DNA from: Haliclona indistincta
Lineage: Eukaryota > Porifera > Demospongiae > Haplosclerida > Chalinidae
DNA: 64,000 bases
Direction: 5' to 3'
NCBI GenBank assembly: GCA_964017065.1
Contig: OZ024785.1
Location: forward strand, 2,623,142 to 2,687,141
The notes under the pieces were generated by a model. It was given only the letters and a program-made list of their open reading frames with translations. It had not been told where the DNA came from and ran no database searches. This document shows, one piece after another, positions 1-15,300 of this stretch; the first letter of the stretch is position 1, and each line of letters starts with the position of its first letter. A program made the position numbers and the translations under genes.

Positions 1-31
1 AAATATTAGTGATCGGGGCTTGCTTGCTTAC

Positions 32-1950
32 CAGAGCTGGAAGAAACTGGAATGTCAAGAACAACAACAATGGTTGCTGTTACTGACTCCAGTGACAGAG
101 CTGGCTCAGTAGAGACTGTTCCGTTTGATTCAATGTCAAACACAGTGAGAGACAGCGCTGTTTGTTGGAGCCGTTCAACCGAGCAGGTCCATTTGGATAA
201 AAGGTCGTCATTGGATAGTCTGGTGGATCTGAGATTCAATCCAGAGGGCAACTGAACTAAGCAGCCCTCAGCTCTGGAATCTTCTAGAAACGAGCATCTA
301 AAGCAAGCCAGATCAGTTGTGCTTCTTCCAAACATCAAGCTCTGGGTATCAAAAGTGCCTACAGTATATCAGAGGTTTGTTAATTGATGATAAGATATTT
401 TCTAATGGACTCAACTGATTGTGGTTGTCAATGATGACGATACACTACCAGCAGTATTGGTCAAAGATATGTCTAGAGTGTAGTGTTTATCAGAAGGGAC
501 TGCATCTGTTAATCCACTGAAGACTGTATTGTTGCTGCTGATGGTAGTGAGATTGACAGCAACAAGTGATGAGTCAGTACTTCTGAGATACACAGTTGCT
601 CCAGTTGGATATTGCTGCAGACAACCTCCTGTTGCCTAAAACATTAATCATCACAGTGAAATAATTCAATTAATCATAAAATTACTAATCACCAGATCTT
701 TTGGCATTGGTAGTGTGTTCTGTACGTAAAACACATGTCCTGCCTAACTATATTCAGCAGCAGTCACTTACTCATCGTTTTTCACTGTTTCAGCCATATT
801 CAACCATTGTTGTGTAAAATCACTTGCTATTTATTATTTGCACAACTATTAAAGAAGCTAATGTTTCACTTTTTGCGGTTTTCTTATTGTAAATTGATGA
901 TAATGAAAAACTGAAGGTTATACCTGAGTTGTAATATTGACCAATCTGTTGTCATCGTCCACACGGCTTGCTTTTGTCAACACTTGCACATTGCTAATCT
1001 GTGGTACTAGAGAAATAGTAATGTCATTATTGATAGAGCAATAGTGTAGGCCTAGGCTAGATAAGAAATTGAAAATATTATAGTGTCTTTGAGCAAAATT
1101 AGGGGAATTATGTTACACACTTCCTCATTTTCCACCCTGACTAACCTCCAGGGTATCCACCATCAGATGCAGCAGCTCCAAGAGTAAAAGAAGTACCATT
1201 ACCTTGACCAATGGAGTTGATAGCCATTACTGTGGTTGTGTAGTTATGACAAGCTTGTAGTTCTGCTCCAAACACTTGAAAGTTATTTACTGTCAACATT
1301 GTGTTTGAGAAGACCACTAAATGAGTATTCTCTGCATTGTAAACAGTCACGTTGTACCCTATAATGGGGACCCCCTCTAGTGTAGCAGGTGGCTCCCAGG
1401 ACACTAGCATCGAGAAGTTTTTAAAAATACCAGCCAGGTTTACCACTGACGGGAGCAATCCTGCAGAAGAATAGACAAAATGCACTAGGTTAAATAAATT
1501 TTACCATCAAAGCAATGACCAGGCTTGCCTTGGATTCTCAAGACTGCAGTCTCACTATCGCTAGTTGTTCCTCCTGTACCCCCAAACGCTGTGCACACGA
1601 TGGTAATGTTGTTATTCGTAAAATTTGCTGGTATTTCGATCAATGACATGATCAGTCCTGTCGTTGAATTGAGCATTGTAACCTTGGATCCTCTATCCTT
1701 GTTGTCGTAATGATTCTCTGCGAGTCCATTTATACTCCACTGTAATCTAATTCCTCTTCCCTCGCAAGTAAATCGAGCCAAAGAACCGAGAGAAACGTTT
1801 AGTGAGCGAGGATGTGTGACGATTTCTGCAAAACAGAACACACTGCATTCATAGCTATGTCATTGACAATTAAATACCTCCATGAATAGTTCCAACAGTC
1901 GTCTTGCAAAATAACAAAAGGATTATTAGCACTATAGAGCCAGCCATCAT
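32..1950 (-). CDS. Ig/FN3 single-pass receptor, 3' part cut by window edge
   Basis: Minus-strand receptor of the cluster family. Exons inferred from splice sites and paralogues: 1950-1878 (signal peptide MMAGSIVLIILLLFCKTTVG), 1825-1505 or -1529 (Ig, with Cys in RFTCEG, Trp in LQWSING and Cys in IVCTAF), 1460-1146 (FN3, with MLVSWEPP and GYNVTV), 1006-924 and 635-416 (second FN3-like module split by a phase-0 intron), and 358-32 (Cys module, ACFRCSFLEDSRAEGC then SLTVFDIESNG). Phases are 1,1,1,0,1,1. The TM and tail exons should lie left of position 1. The start is the first of two adjacent ATGs before a clear hydrophobic signal. The Ig exon can end at a GC donor (AAG|GCAAG, 1529, where the paralogues end) or 24 bases later at a GT donor. 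It is transcribed away from the nine plus-strand relatives. The ligand is unknown. Confident as a family member. Confidence 0.85.
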
Positions 1951-2042
1951 AGTGTCAGCTTAGCTGTGCGGCACGATGTGTAATAATGATGCACTAGTTA
2001 CTACAGGGTTTTGCATGTTGCTTGACCAAACATTTTTTGCTG

Positions 2043-2052
2043 GCGCATGCGC
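2043..2052. promoter_or_regulatory. NRF1-like palindrome GCGCATGCGC
   Basis: A perfect GCGCATGCGC lies about 95 bases upstream of the minus-strand receptor start at 1950. This is the core of the conserved animal NRF1 site. A related CGCGCGCATGCGTCA occurs at 12100-12114, before the receptor gene that starts at 12330. The function is inferred from the motif alone. Confidence 0.35.
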
Positions 2053-2082
2053 ACACTACGTTTTTTGTACAATAATTATTAT

Positions 2083-2351
2083 CAAGAGTACATTACCTAA
2101 GAGTATGCAACCGTCAATATACCCCCTAGGACGGCGTTTGACATTTTCTACGTCACAAGTTTACACAACCCAGTCAGGCTCAGTGATGATAGCATTACCA
2201 CAGAGTGATGATTATCATTACAGCTGTTGTGAATATCATTAGCATAGCAGCCCTAATGCTTTCTGCTGTATAAACTTGTGACGTAGAAAATGTCAAACGC
2301 CGTCCTAGGGGGTATATTGACGGTTGCATACTCTTAGGTAATGTACTCTTG
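2083..2351. repeat. Foldback element with 81-bp inverted arms
   Basis: Positions 2083-2163 reappear as the reverse complement at 2271-2351, perfect by eye over 81 bases, with a loop of about 107 bases. The arms start CAAGAGTACATTACC. No transposase is encoded. It is typical of a non-autonomous foldback or MITE. No clear target duplication was found. Confidence 0.85.
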
Positions 2352-2354
2352 TTA

Positions 2355-2689
2355 CAGTGGCGTAGGAAGATTTTTTGAGCAGGGGGGCCCAAGATTTAGA
2401 CGAGCGGAGCGAGCCGAAAAATTTTGCTAATTAATATTCATAAGGGGCGTTATTTCAGCGATTTTATGGCTATCTTCGACGTGCAAACGTGCTACCAAGA
2501 ATAATCCAGCCATAAAGATTAAAAGTTTTTTTAGCTGCACTGATGGCATGGCAGTGTATAGTGTAGTGGTCTAGGTATTAAACTGAGACTCGTTGGCAAT
2601 GCAACAGACTTGCTGGGTACTTTCTGAACAACTCTATAGGTAAGCTCAAAAATAAGGGGGCCCTGGCCCCCCCTGTTCCTACGCCCATG
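2355..2689. mobile_element. TIR MITE with 5-bp target duplication
   Basis: The ends are CAGTGGCGTAGGAA on the left and TTCCTACGCCCATG on the right, an imperfect terminal inverted repeat sharing GGCGTAGGAA. The sequence TGTTA stands directly outside both ends (2350-2354 and 2690-2694), as expected for a target duplication. G-rich and C-rich runs lie just inside the ends. No coding sequence. It sits directly against the foldback at 2083-2351. Confidence 0.7.
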
Positions 2690-3110
2690 TGTTATTATAT
2701 TATACTGTACAGAAACACGCTATGGCCCATGCTAGGGTCCGCAATGAAAAAATTGACTGTCACAGATTCAGCGGGATGGCGACTCAGTGTGTAGAGTTGC
2801 TTGGTACGGACATAGAACGGATAGATATAGAAGCGCCAAGTCTTTCGTTTTTGCAGAAAAAAATAAAACGCTAAAAAATTAGGGGTGGAGCCTACGAATT
2901 GCTACTTTATATTCGATGCACGCGATACAGTTTTGTTGTCAAGAATGCACAGCATCGTGCTGTAATGATTTCAACACTCTTCCAGGCCGCAACAGCTCCT
3001 GTGCATCATTTTCAAGGCGTAATTTGGAAGTGGGCGGGGTCTCCGAGACGCCACAATAACAGTTCTTGGTCTCTAGCGCTCTTGTACACCGTCCAATAGC
3101 AACCCTCATG
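2690..3110. other. Intergenic, no gene recognised
   Basis: Short open frames here show no domain, signal peptide or splice pattern that I recognise. The stretch separates the minus-strand receptor from the damaged first plus-strand copy. Confidence 0.5.
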
Positions 3111-3291
3111 CACTTTCTGTCCAAGTAGGGTAGCAATGTAATTGCACACCAAGTTTCATCAAGTTCATTTGCTTTCTTCCACCAAATCCAAAATTTTAAA
3201 GGGATTTGGTGGAAGGAAGCAAATGAACTTGATGAAACTTCACTGTAACTTGGTGTGCAATTACATTGCTACCCTACTTGGACAGAAAGTG
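3111..3291. repeat. Foldback repeat abutting truncated Ig exon
   Basis: Positions 3111-3189 are repeated as the reverse complement at 3202-3291. The right arm carries an extra ~11 bases (CACTGTAACTT). The arms of about 80 bases surround a loop of about 12 bases. The right arm ends where homology to the receptor Ig exon begins (TGACTGATGGTGCTCGAG), so it marks the breakpoint that removed the 5' part of the neighbouring gene. Confidence 0.8.
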
Positions 3292-3416
3292 GAAACTCCA
3301 TGACTGATGGTGCTCGAGTTGTCTGCTTTTTGTTTGGAAGAAGTGAGAATCCTTCGGCTGAGCCGGCACCTACTGTGTCACTGAGAGTGCAAGGTGAGTA
3401 TGTCTCAGTTGCACAC

Positions 3417-3531
<115 letters not shown>

Positions 3532-4880
3532 CAGGTACATATGAACCAGTGCGTGATATAGCACTGACCAACATCAGCTTCTTGATCACTGTGCGATGGT
3601 CTCCTCCTCCCTCCCTACCCTCTCTCCCTCCCACTGGCTACAATATCACCATCATCAACACCACCACAGAAGAGACCATCTCTCAAGCCACTGTCTCTGT
3701 CACTAACTACACATTTCAACTGGATCCAGATCATCTCTGCAGCATACTGCGGATCAGAGTAGTGGCTTACAGTCAGTTACTAGGAGGACACACAGCAGAT
3801 CATGTGTGGTCACTTGGAGGTTAGTTTGATGGCTATTTATACAGCCTATCTTATCAGTGACTGTATATTTTATCCTTAGCTAGCTTACCCATTAGTTGCT
3901 CAATGTATAGTCATTGAAACACAATGGATTCATGTACAACACACATTCACAAATACATGTCTCTAAGTACAAATAGCACTAGCAAGAATTGATGATGCAC
4001 ATTACCATGCAAATGTCTAGTAGAGAACATTTGCAATTATTATTCATGAGTATCTCTAATTTTGCACATTTGCAAAATTGTGCCGTGAAAATTGTCTGCT
4101 GTACAGCTTAAGTTAAGCCTAGTTCACAATGAGTCGTAGAGCTTCACAGACCCTTGCGAAGCGGCAAATCAGTCATAATAATTATGTCGCAACATGTATG
4201 CGATGCGGTGAAATGCATGTTCTTTAACTGCCGCGTGACGCGACACGAGGATAGAAGCAAGTTTTATTTCTTGCAACGCGGCACAGTCATTGTGACGGGC
4301 TTTAGGCAACACTGCATTAGTATCTTAGTCTCCTGTTATACTACTGACGACAACAGTTGTTGTATAGTGAGGTCTGTGTTGTTGTGATGAGAATTATTTT
4401 GTTGCGCAGGTGCTGTTGAACCAAACTCAATAATGGAACAGTTGAGATACATTGAGAGAGACAACCTTCAACTATCAGTGAGATTCAAGGTCAGTCAGAC
4501 AGTGACCTAGCTAGCTAGCTGTGATTTGCAAAAAGCAATCTCTCTACATGCATGGTTGGTTATCAAATTTGTAGACCTCTCAACCCTCGCTAGATCGTCA
4601 CGTCGTGTGATTTCGTGTGATACGGAGATTTTGAGCGTCTGAAATTGTGTGACACACGACCAAAATGTGTGTGTTGAGAGGTCTGAATTTGTCAATTAAT
4701 GGGACCATAAGGTTTGGTTTGTATGCCCGTGGTGCTGGAGTAGTTCCTTGGCTCCGTCAGGAAGGACAATGTCCTCGTAGTGTTCGGCAAGGAAATCTTC
4801 ATCGGCTTCAAAAATTTGTGTAATGTTATCTGTGGGTGCCTTGTAGGCATAAAATTTTTATTATTTTATTGAAATAATTT

Positions 4881-4967
4881 AATTTACTCACAAAATAATG
4901 AACTTGTCATAATTATTGACAAATTTTATAAAATAATTATGACAAGTTCATTATTTTGTGAGTTAAT
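4881..4967. repeat. Small foldback in intron of copy A
   Basis: Positions 4881-4917 (containing CTCACAAAATAATGAACTTG) are matched in reverse complement at 4931-4967, with one mismatch in 37 and a 13-base loop. It is absent from the matching introns of copies B and C, so it is probably a short AT-rich MITE inserted after duplication. Confidence 0.8.
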
Positions 4968-5896
4968 TTTAACTCCAAATGCTGAATGCTCATGTTTTCA
5001 GGTGGCGGGATTCTGTTTGGACCAGCTGGAGAATATAATGCTGGAGACTAGCTGTGATAACACAACTCTAGTCAACACTACTGATGCTAGTAGTATTGAT
5101 ACAAGGGGTGTGGTCAGTGGACCTCATGACCTCAGTATCCAGGGGCTACCAGAGGACTCACGGTGCTCCTACCAGATCGAACTGTCCACCGTCACTAATA
5201 GGACCACACCCAGTCAGTCAATGCTATATGGTGAGGAGAGAGAGAGAGAGACTCACACGCTCAGCCATTGCAGGTACAGTATGTGAATATTTTAATGTAT
5301 GAATTATTATCTTCTCACAGTGGGCACGGGTGTATTTATTGTATGTGCTACTCTATTAATTGTACTGCATGGTGATCTTAATAATTTATGGTAAGAAAAA
5401 GCTAGTCGCAAATTTGTATGTGTTGATAACTGTAAATCTTTTAGTAATACGTAAGAATAAGGAGACTAAACTAGGAAGAGGAGGTGATGTGCAACTGGAT
5501 ACTATATCAATTAATGAAGGTACGTATTATTACACTACCCAGTACCTACTATAATATTTTGTTACTATAGATGAGTTAGTTCGAACTTTACTTGGGAAAA
5601 TGGAGGTGAAGAATAATCTTGCTGGATCGTACTACATCTGCATCTTGAGTGAAGAGGAAATTTCTGAAAAGCAACCTTTGACGGGAAAGCCATATAAGAT
5701 ATCATCTGACTAATGCTAGAACTTAATATCATGTCACACAATAATTTTTTCAAGCACTATGCGGCACTATGTTAACCGGAGGTGTAATCGAGCCACACCT
5801 CCTGGAGAGCCTGGGCCCTGGGGACGCTTCCTCTCAGGGGCTTTGTTGTCTGGTACAAGCTATTTTGTAGCTGCTGAGAAAAGTAGTTTACTCGCT

Positions 5897-8990
<3,094 letters not shown>

Positions 8991-9238
8991 TCACAGCAAA
9001 ACTGTCAACTGTCAAAACTGTCAATTTGTAACTAGTCACAGCAAAACTAGAACCAAATTAACATCTGATCATGCATGACATTGTACATGTTCTTTTTTTT
9101 ATGTTTAACATTCCCCCTCAAAATTTGTGAAGGGGGCTCCCCACATGGGGGAATCATTGGCACGTGTTATCACTCATTTACGTGTTCTACGACATAAGGC
9201 TGACGAGCTACGTCTCCCGACTCTCCAGCTAGCTCGCC

Positions 9239-9717
9239 ATGTTCTCTGCAGTAGTTTTTGTCCTCTTAGGGCTGGCAGCAGTCAATCGATCCTACGGTGA
9301 GCTAGCTACAACTCCATGTGGTTATTAGTATTCATCAGTTATTCTTTCTCTCAGCTGCAGTATCAACCGCCCAGTATCTGCAGTCTCCTGCCGCTATAGA
9401 TGTAGCCCAGGGACAGCCAGCCTCGTTCTCCTGTCACGCACAAGACGCACTTTTCATCTGGTGGACAGTGAACGGCCACATCCAGGACTCGCCTGGCTTC
9501 GATGAGCTGGAAGCAAACGCAGTTACTGATCATGACGACAAGAACCTTGCGATAAGTTTGTCAAACCTGACTCTTCCTGCCAATGAAATCACTGATGGTG
9601 CACGAGTTATCTGTAATTTAGCTTCAAATCCTGGTGTACCCAACCCCCAACCAGAGGACCATGTGCTACTGAGAGTGCAAGGTACAGAGTGCAGCAATGT
9701 CTACTGCTGTATAGCAT

Positions 9718-9801
<84 letters not shown>

Positions 9802-11928
9802 GGTACATATGAACCAGTGCGTGATATAGCACTGACCAACATCAGCTACTCAGTCACTGTGCGATGGTCTCCTCCTCCCTACCTACCCTCTCTCCCTCCC
9901 ACTGGATACAATATCACCATCATCAACACCACCACAGAAGAGACCATCTCACAAGCCACTGTCTCCGTCACTAACTACACATTTCAACTGGATCCAGAGC
10001 ATCTCTGCAGCATACTGCGGATCAGAGTAGTGGCTTACAGTCAGTTACTAGGAGGACATACAGCAGATCATGTGTGGTCACTTGGAGGTTAGCGTTTGCA
10101 TATTCATTCTAGATCAACAGCTTTGGTATGTTGAATAACAGTTGTTGTTTAGTGTTAGTCAGTGTTGTCATTATGGGAACTGTTTGTTTTGCAGGAGCTG
10201 TCGAACCAAACTCGATAATGGAACAGTTGCGATACGTTGACAAAAACACACTTCAGCTATCAGTCAGATTCAAGGTCAGTGTAACCTTTTTGTCTCAGTT
10301 GAAGTGTTTCGGGACAACACCTTTTCCTTGTCTACTCTTGCATGGTAATCAGATTGTTATTAATTCCTAACAGCAGTTGAAGCATGATAAGTACCTTAGC
10401 TTGTAGGCAGAGTGACTCTGTGGTGGGTGATAGAGCAGGGGAATGGAGTAGGGAATGAGATAGAGTTGGAAGGAACAAGATAGAACTGGGATAGAGTAAG
10501 GAAGTAAGGTTAATGATAGTGTAGTTTCTGTTCTTATCATTCAGCTGCTAAGTAGGTGTGCATGTTGTGTGCTGCTGGTTAGCCAAACTCTATGGTTTCT
10601 ATGTGTGCAATAAGTGGATTATGAGAGAGTGTGAATGTTAACACATTCCATTTATATCCTGTCTCGTACCTATTCCATCGCTGTCTCAGTATGAGGCTGA
10701 GCCCTTAGCAAACATACGTACACAAGTAGTGTGAATCAGTTATTTCATCATACTGGTTGTTAACCTTTTGTTTATGTTAGGTGACTGGTTTCTGCTTAGA
10801 CCAGCTTGAGCGCATGATGTTGGAGACTACCTGTAATGACACAACTCTAGTCAACACTACTGATGCTAGTAGTATTGATACAAGGGGTGTGGTCAGTGGT
10901 CCTCATGAGCTCAGTATCCAGGGGCTACCAGAGGACTCACGGTGCTCCTACCAGATATTACTGTCCACGGTCACTAATAGAACCACACCCAGTCAGTCAA
11001 TGCTATATGGTGAGGAGAGAGAGAGACTCACTCACTCTATCATTAGCTCTTTCTCACACAGACACATTTGACCTGGCTAGTGTACAGTTCATTGATCAAG
11101 CTGGCAGTATATGCTTGCAATGCTGCTTCATCAATGGGTCATTAGCTCAAGGCTGCCATGCTGAGCAGAGGAATTTTAAGAACAGAATTGTGCGTTCGTT
11201 CAACGCATCACGAAACAGTGGATCACTATCGACAGGTAGACGGTGTTTCGAATCTGATCCAGGAGAATACACTGTAGTTGTGTATGACATCAACTATGAC
11301 AGCACATTTGGTGATGAGGCGTACACAAGCTCACTCATCATAGTGTCTCCACCAAGCAGTACCAGGATCCCTATAGCTACCATAGCGCCCACTAGAGGTA
11401 GCATGCATTGGTAGCTAGTTGATCACGTGTTCATTGTTGTGATTCCTGTACAGCCGGTACTGAGACTGGTTCCAATGTTGCTGCTATTGCTGGTGGAACA
11501 GGTATGTGGTCTTTAATGCTCAATGAATTGATTATTTTTATTGACTCACTGTAGTAGGCGGAGTTGCAGTTGTCATAGTGATCATTGTCGTGGTTATCGT
11601 AGGAATCGTAATTTGTAAGTTCATTTCATCGTTTATAAGTCCAGCTAGTTCTTAATTTCTCACTTTTTTAGTAATTATAAAGACTAGAGTGCGTGATGAG
11701 ACCGACAGCTATAGTCTTCATGTAAATCCAGTGCTGTGTCAAATGAAGGTTGACAAGAAAAAGCTTAGTGGAAATTACTACATGTGCCTAGTGAATGAAT
11801 CGGTAAGGAATGAGCTTGAGCGATCACAAAGTATAATGGGAGAACCAGTGCCCATAGAGAAATCTCTTTACCCGGAACTTGTAGAGCCAGACATGTCTAG
11901 CTCAAAGCTTTGCGAAAACACACTGTAA
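9239..11928 (+). CDS. Ig/FN3 receptor copy C, intact, ITIM-like tail
   Basis: Exons: 9239-9296, 9361-9681, 9803-10087, 10195-10274, 10781-11009, 11062-11397, 11454-11501, 11555-11614, 11672-11928. They sum to 1674 bases, 557 residues in one frame. Order: signal peptide (MFSAVVFVLLGLAAVNRSYG), Ig (SFSCHAQ, FIWWTVNG, ARVICNL), FN3 (TVRWSPPP, GYNITII), second FN3-like module, Cys module (ICLQCCFINGSLAQGC and GEYTVVVYD), TM (VGGVAVVIVIIVVVIVGIVI), tail of about 85 residues. The tail holds NYYMCL and SLYPEL; the latter fits the ITIM consensus S/I/V/LxYxxL. Many NxT/S glycosylation sites. A NAGNAG-like choice (TCAG/CTGCAG) at 9354-9360 could add two residues. It is the only complete one of the A/B/C trio. 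The ligand is unknown. Confidence 0.88.
9719..9799 (+). repeat. (CT)n tract in Ig-FN3 intron, copy C
   Basis: About 80 bases of CT ending in the CTGCAG acceptor of the FN3 exon at 9803. It is the shortest of the three homologous tracts. Confidence 0.95.
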
Positions 11929-12329
11929 TGCTCCTGATCATGACTACACTTAGCAAGATTTTAGTAAACTTCTCATGTTATTATTTTTACTGTATTTAGC
12001 ATAATATAGATTGCTTGCACTACATAATGCACTGACATAATGTGTACTATATCCACCAGCTAGCTCACAGTAAATAAAATTTAAAGTTAAGTGTTTCTCG
12101 CGCGCGCATGCGTCATCGTAACTATGAATAATGATTAATAAGCTATAAGGTGTGTATAAATTTTGCCCACCCACGACCTACCAGGATGATGATCTTGTAC
12201 TGAACTTGGCAAGGATATAGCTGCGTTGTCATTGCTGTGTTGGCGAAGTTAAGCAACACACGCAAGAATCCAGTTCCTCGTGGTGCTATTGCCGTGACAC
12301 TGATCGTCGCTCGAGACCGTCAAGCAGCC
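11929..12329. other. Intergenic: 3' end of copy C and next promoter
   Basis: An AATAAA at 12073-12078 is a likely poly(A) signal for copy C, about 145 bases past its stop. A CpG-rich CGCGCGCATGCGTCA at 12100-12114 may belong to the promoter of the gene starting at 12330. No open frame of note. Confidence 0.45.
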
Positions 12330-15300
12330 ATGATGGTCCCAACAGTGAGGTGAGAACTAGTGAAGCATGCAGCGAGAGATGGGTGGATCTCGTGGTAGCT
12401 AGCTCACAGATAACAGATCATGGTAAATACGATTGCTAGAGCAGAAACTAGCACTGTAAAGCAACTGTACGTTGTGGTCAGTGGGCGCTATTTTGTCTCT
12501 GGTGCGTTGGTGTGACTGCAGATACAATGTAGCTATGCAGTGCACGTATACACTAAAGAATTGTTTGAATTTTCCTATTCTCTTGTGAGTTGTGTAACGT
12601 CTAGCCACAGTCTAGCTCTCACAGCATGGTCACAGCTCTATTACACATGCATTATAATCACCTCTACACATGCATTGTGTCAAATACCTTGAAATCCCAT
12701 GCTAGTTCGATCTCACATAACAAACCAACCACAAACTTAAACTATATCATTTTGTTTTCGTGTTGTTGACTTGTCTTAAACCACTAACATTATCTATACT
12801 GTAGGCTGCTGCTATTGATGCTTTCACTGTTTGTGCAATCAATCTATGCTGTACCACCAGGTAAGCGCGGCGCTAGAGGATAATACAGTGCACTGATGTT
12901 GCTTTGTATATTGCAGTTATCATATCCAGTCCAGTTGATGTTAATGCAACTCTTGGATCTACTGTTACATTCACCTGTACTGTAGAAAATGCTTTTTATA
13001 TAGTTTGGTCTGTCAATGGTTCTTTGAATGCCGAACACAGTCCATTCAATGGAGATATAGTGAGCCAGAAGGAGGGCACGGAACTGGTTGAAGAGATCCA
13101 GTTAGAGGCTACACTGTTGTTGAATAACTCAGAAGTGAGTTGTACTGCTGGTAATTTGCAAGCTGAATTATTAAGCAGTTCAAGTGCCAAAGTGCTTGTC
13201 CAAGGTATTGCACATATTTATAGCATGATGCTGCAAGTATTTATTTACTATACTGATTGTTTTCAACAGGTGCACTGGCAGCTGTTGGAGGGATATCTGC
13301 TAGTGAAGTGACATCATCATTGCTGGTATCATGGACAGCCCCATACACACTGGGCGGTGTCCCTATACTGGGCTACAATGTCACTGTCTCTGGCGTCCAC
13401 ACGGGCGTGTCTACAGCACTAGCGAGCAGTACCAGCATTGAACTGGACCTACCCAATTCCTGTGACAATTTCACCATCATGGTGGTCCCTCTAAATGCAG
13501 TGGGCAAAGGACCTCCAGCTGTGACTACAGTCAATAATCTCCAAGGTATAGCATTCCTTGATGTTTGAATTATGACTATGAAATCCTCCTCACAGAACCA
13601 TCAATTGATGCCTCTTCAATAGTTGCTAAGATAGCTATGAGCAATGGCTTCCCACAAGTAAACATATCTCTGAAGGTTGGTGTTAAAAATATATTGCGAT
13701 GATTAGTGTAAATTTGTTATGTTAGGTCACACATAACTGCCAAGGGGATCTCAACGACTACATTCAAACACAGTACAATGAACATACTGATTTCGCGGGA
13801 CCATTTCGATCTACTGACGGTCGCATCACTTTCACAGTGGACAGCCTACCACAGAACAGCCAGTTCCCTCTGTTGATGAGAGTGGAGAATGAGGGTGGTA
13901 TCAGCAGCCAGCAAGACGTGCCAATAAGTAAGTTGAATCCTATACAGCAATTCATATTTCCAATGTGTTGATTAGGCACCTACGACGTTCAATCCATTGA
14001 TGCAATTTACAACCGGGAACAGAGCTCTGTTTGCGTAACTTGCACATTCATGACGAAATCTGTTGCAGCTGGATGTGCCGCCAAGATCAGCAATCTTAAC
14101 ACGAGCAGTGAAGTGACCTTGCAGGTTTCCAGGACTAGCAATGAGCAGCAGATCACTGGCTGTGCTCCTAATCTTGGCGCTGGGCAATATAGAGTTGAAG
14201 TATTTGACGTGGAAGCTGGTGGGCAGTTAGCTCAAACAGCCGCCATAGTGATGGACCTAGATGAAAACAGTGGAGGTGGTACTCCTAAACCAAGCATATC
14301 TCTCCCCACTACAGCAGTACAACCCTCACAATTACCTAGTAAGTCAACGCTCTGCTTGTTACAATGATCATTATAGCTGTTCCGCCATCTAGCAAGAGCC
14401 ACAGTGCCTGACACACCTTCAAGCGGACGTTCTACAGTAGACCAATATGAAGCGATCAGATATGTTGGTATGCTAGCTCCTACACATACCCGCACTTGCA
14501 CACACCCATCTACCCACATTGCTTTTCATGTTCTTACCATAACCCCTCCTCTCTCCCTCCCTCTCTCTCTTCCTCCCTCTCCCTCCCTCCCTCTCTCTCT
14601 CCCTCTCCCTACCTCCTTTCCCCTCTTCTTCCCTCTCTCCCTCACTCTCCCTCTCCTCCCCTCCCTCTCCCTCTCTCTTAGCTATTGCACTGTCAACTAC
14701 CATCATCGCTCTCTGCATAGCCGTTGCTATTGTCATTCTCTGTTACGTCTATAAGCAGCGGAGAAAGCAAAGCCGACCAGGTAAGCACACACACACATGC
14801 ATGTACATGACAGTATTGGTGTGAAGAATGCTTTTAAACCGACAGCAATACCAATGTATTAACTTTACAGCACTATGAATATACCAATTTTGGTCGGCTC
14901 AGCCTATGAATATTATTAACACTTGACCCACTTGGCTATCAATCATCATCTGTATAAACAGTACAAACACACAGTGCAGCTTACAAGGAGAAACACTCAC
15001 TATTTCTTCTTTTTTTCTCAGTATCATCAAGATCTCGGTCGAGGCAGAGTAATGAGTGAGTGTCTGCATTTTCCTTTGTTCAAACATGTCTTGTCATTTG
15101 ATCTCTATCTCAGGTACGAGGATCATCCAATGCCGACTCTACAAGCAGCTCGACAGCTACCCACTGTACAGCTGAGTAATAGTCAGCCAGCACCTTCCTC
15201 TCTTGGGTCAACCCCTGCATTGCCTCCACGTAACTACCATCTTGACGAGGGTGGGAACCTTGACGTGCCTTCTGTAGTGGGACAATCAGTCACTGAGTGA

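Noticed and set aside
2195..2392. 65-codon minus-strand frame and its plus-strand twin at 1976-2242
   Set aside because: Both read the same foldback arm; shared residues come from the inverted repeat.
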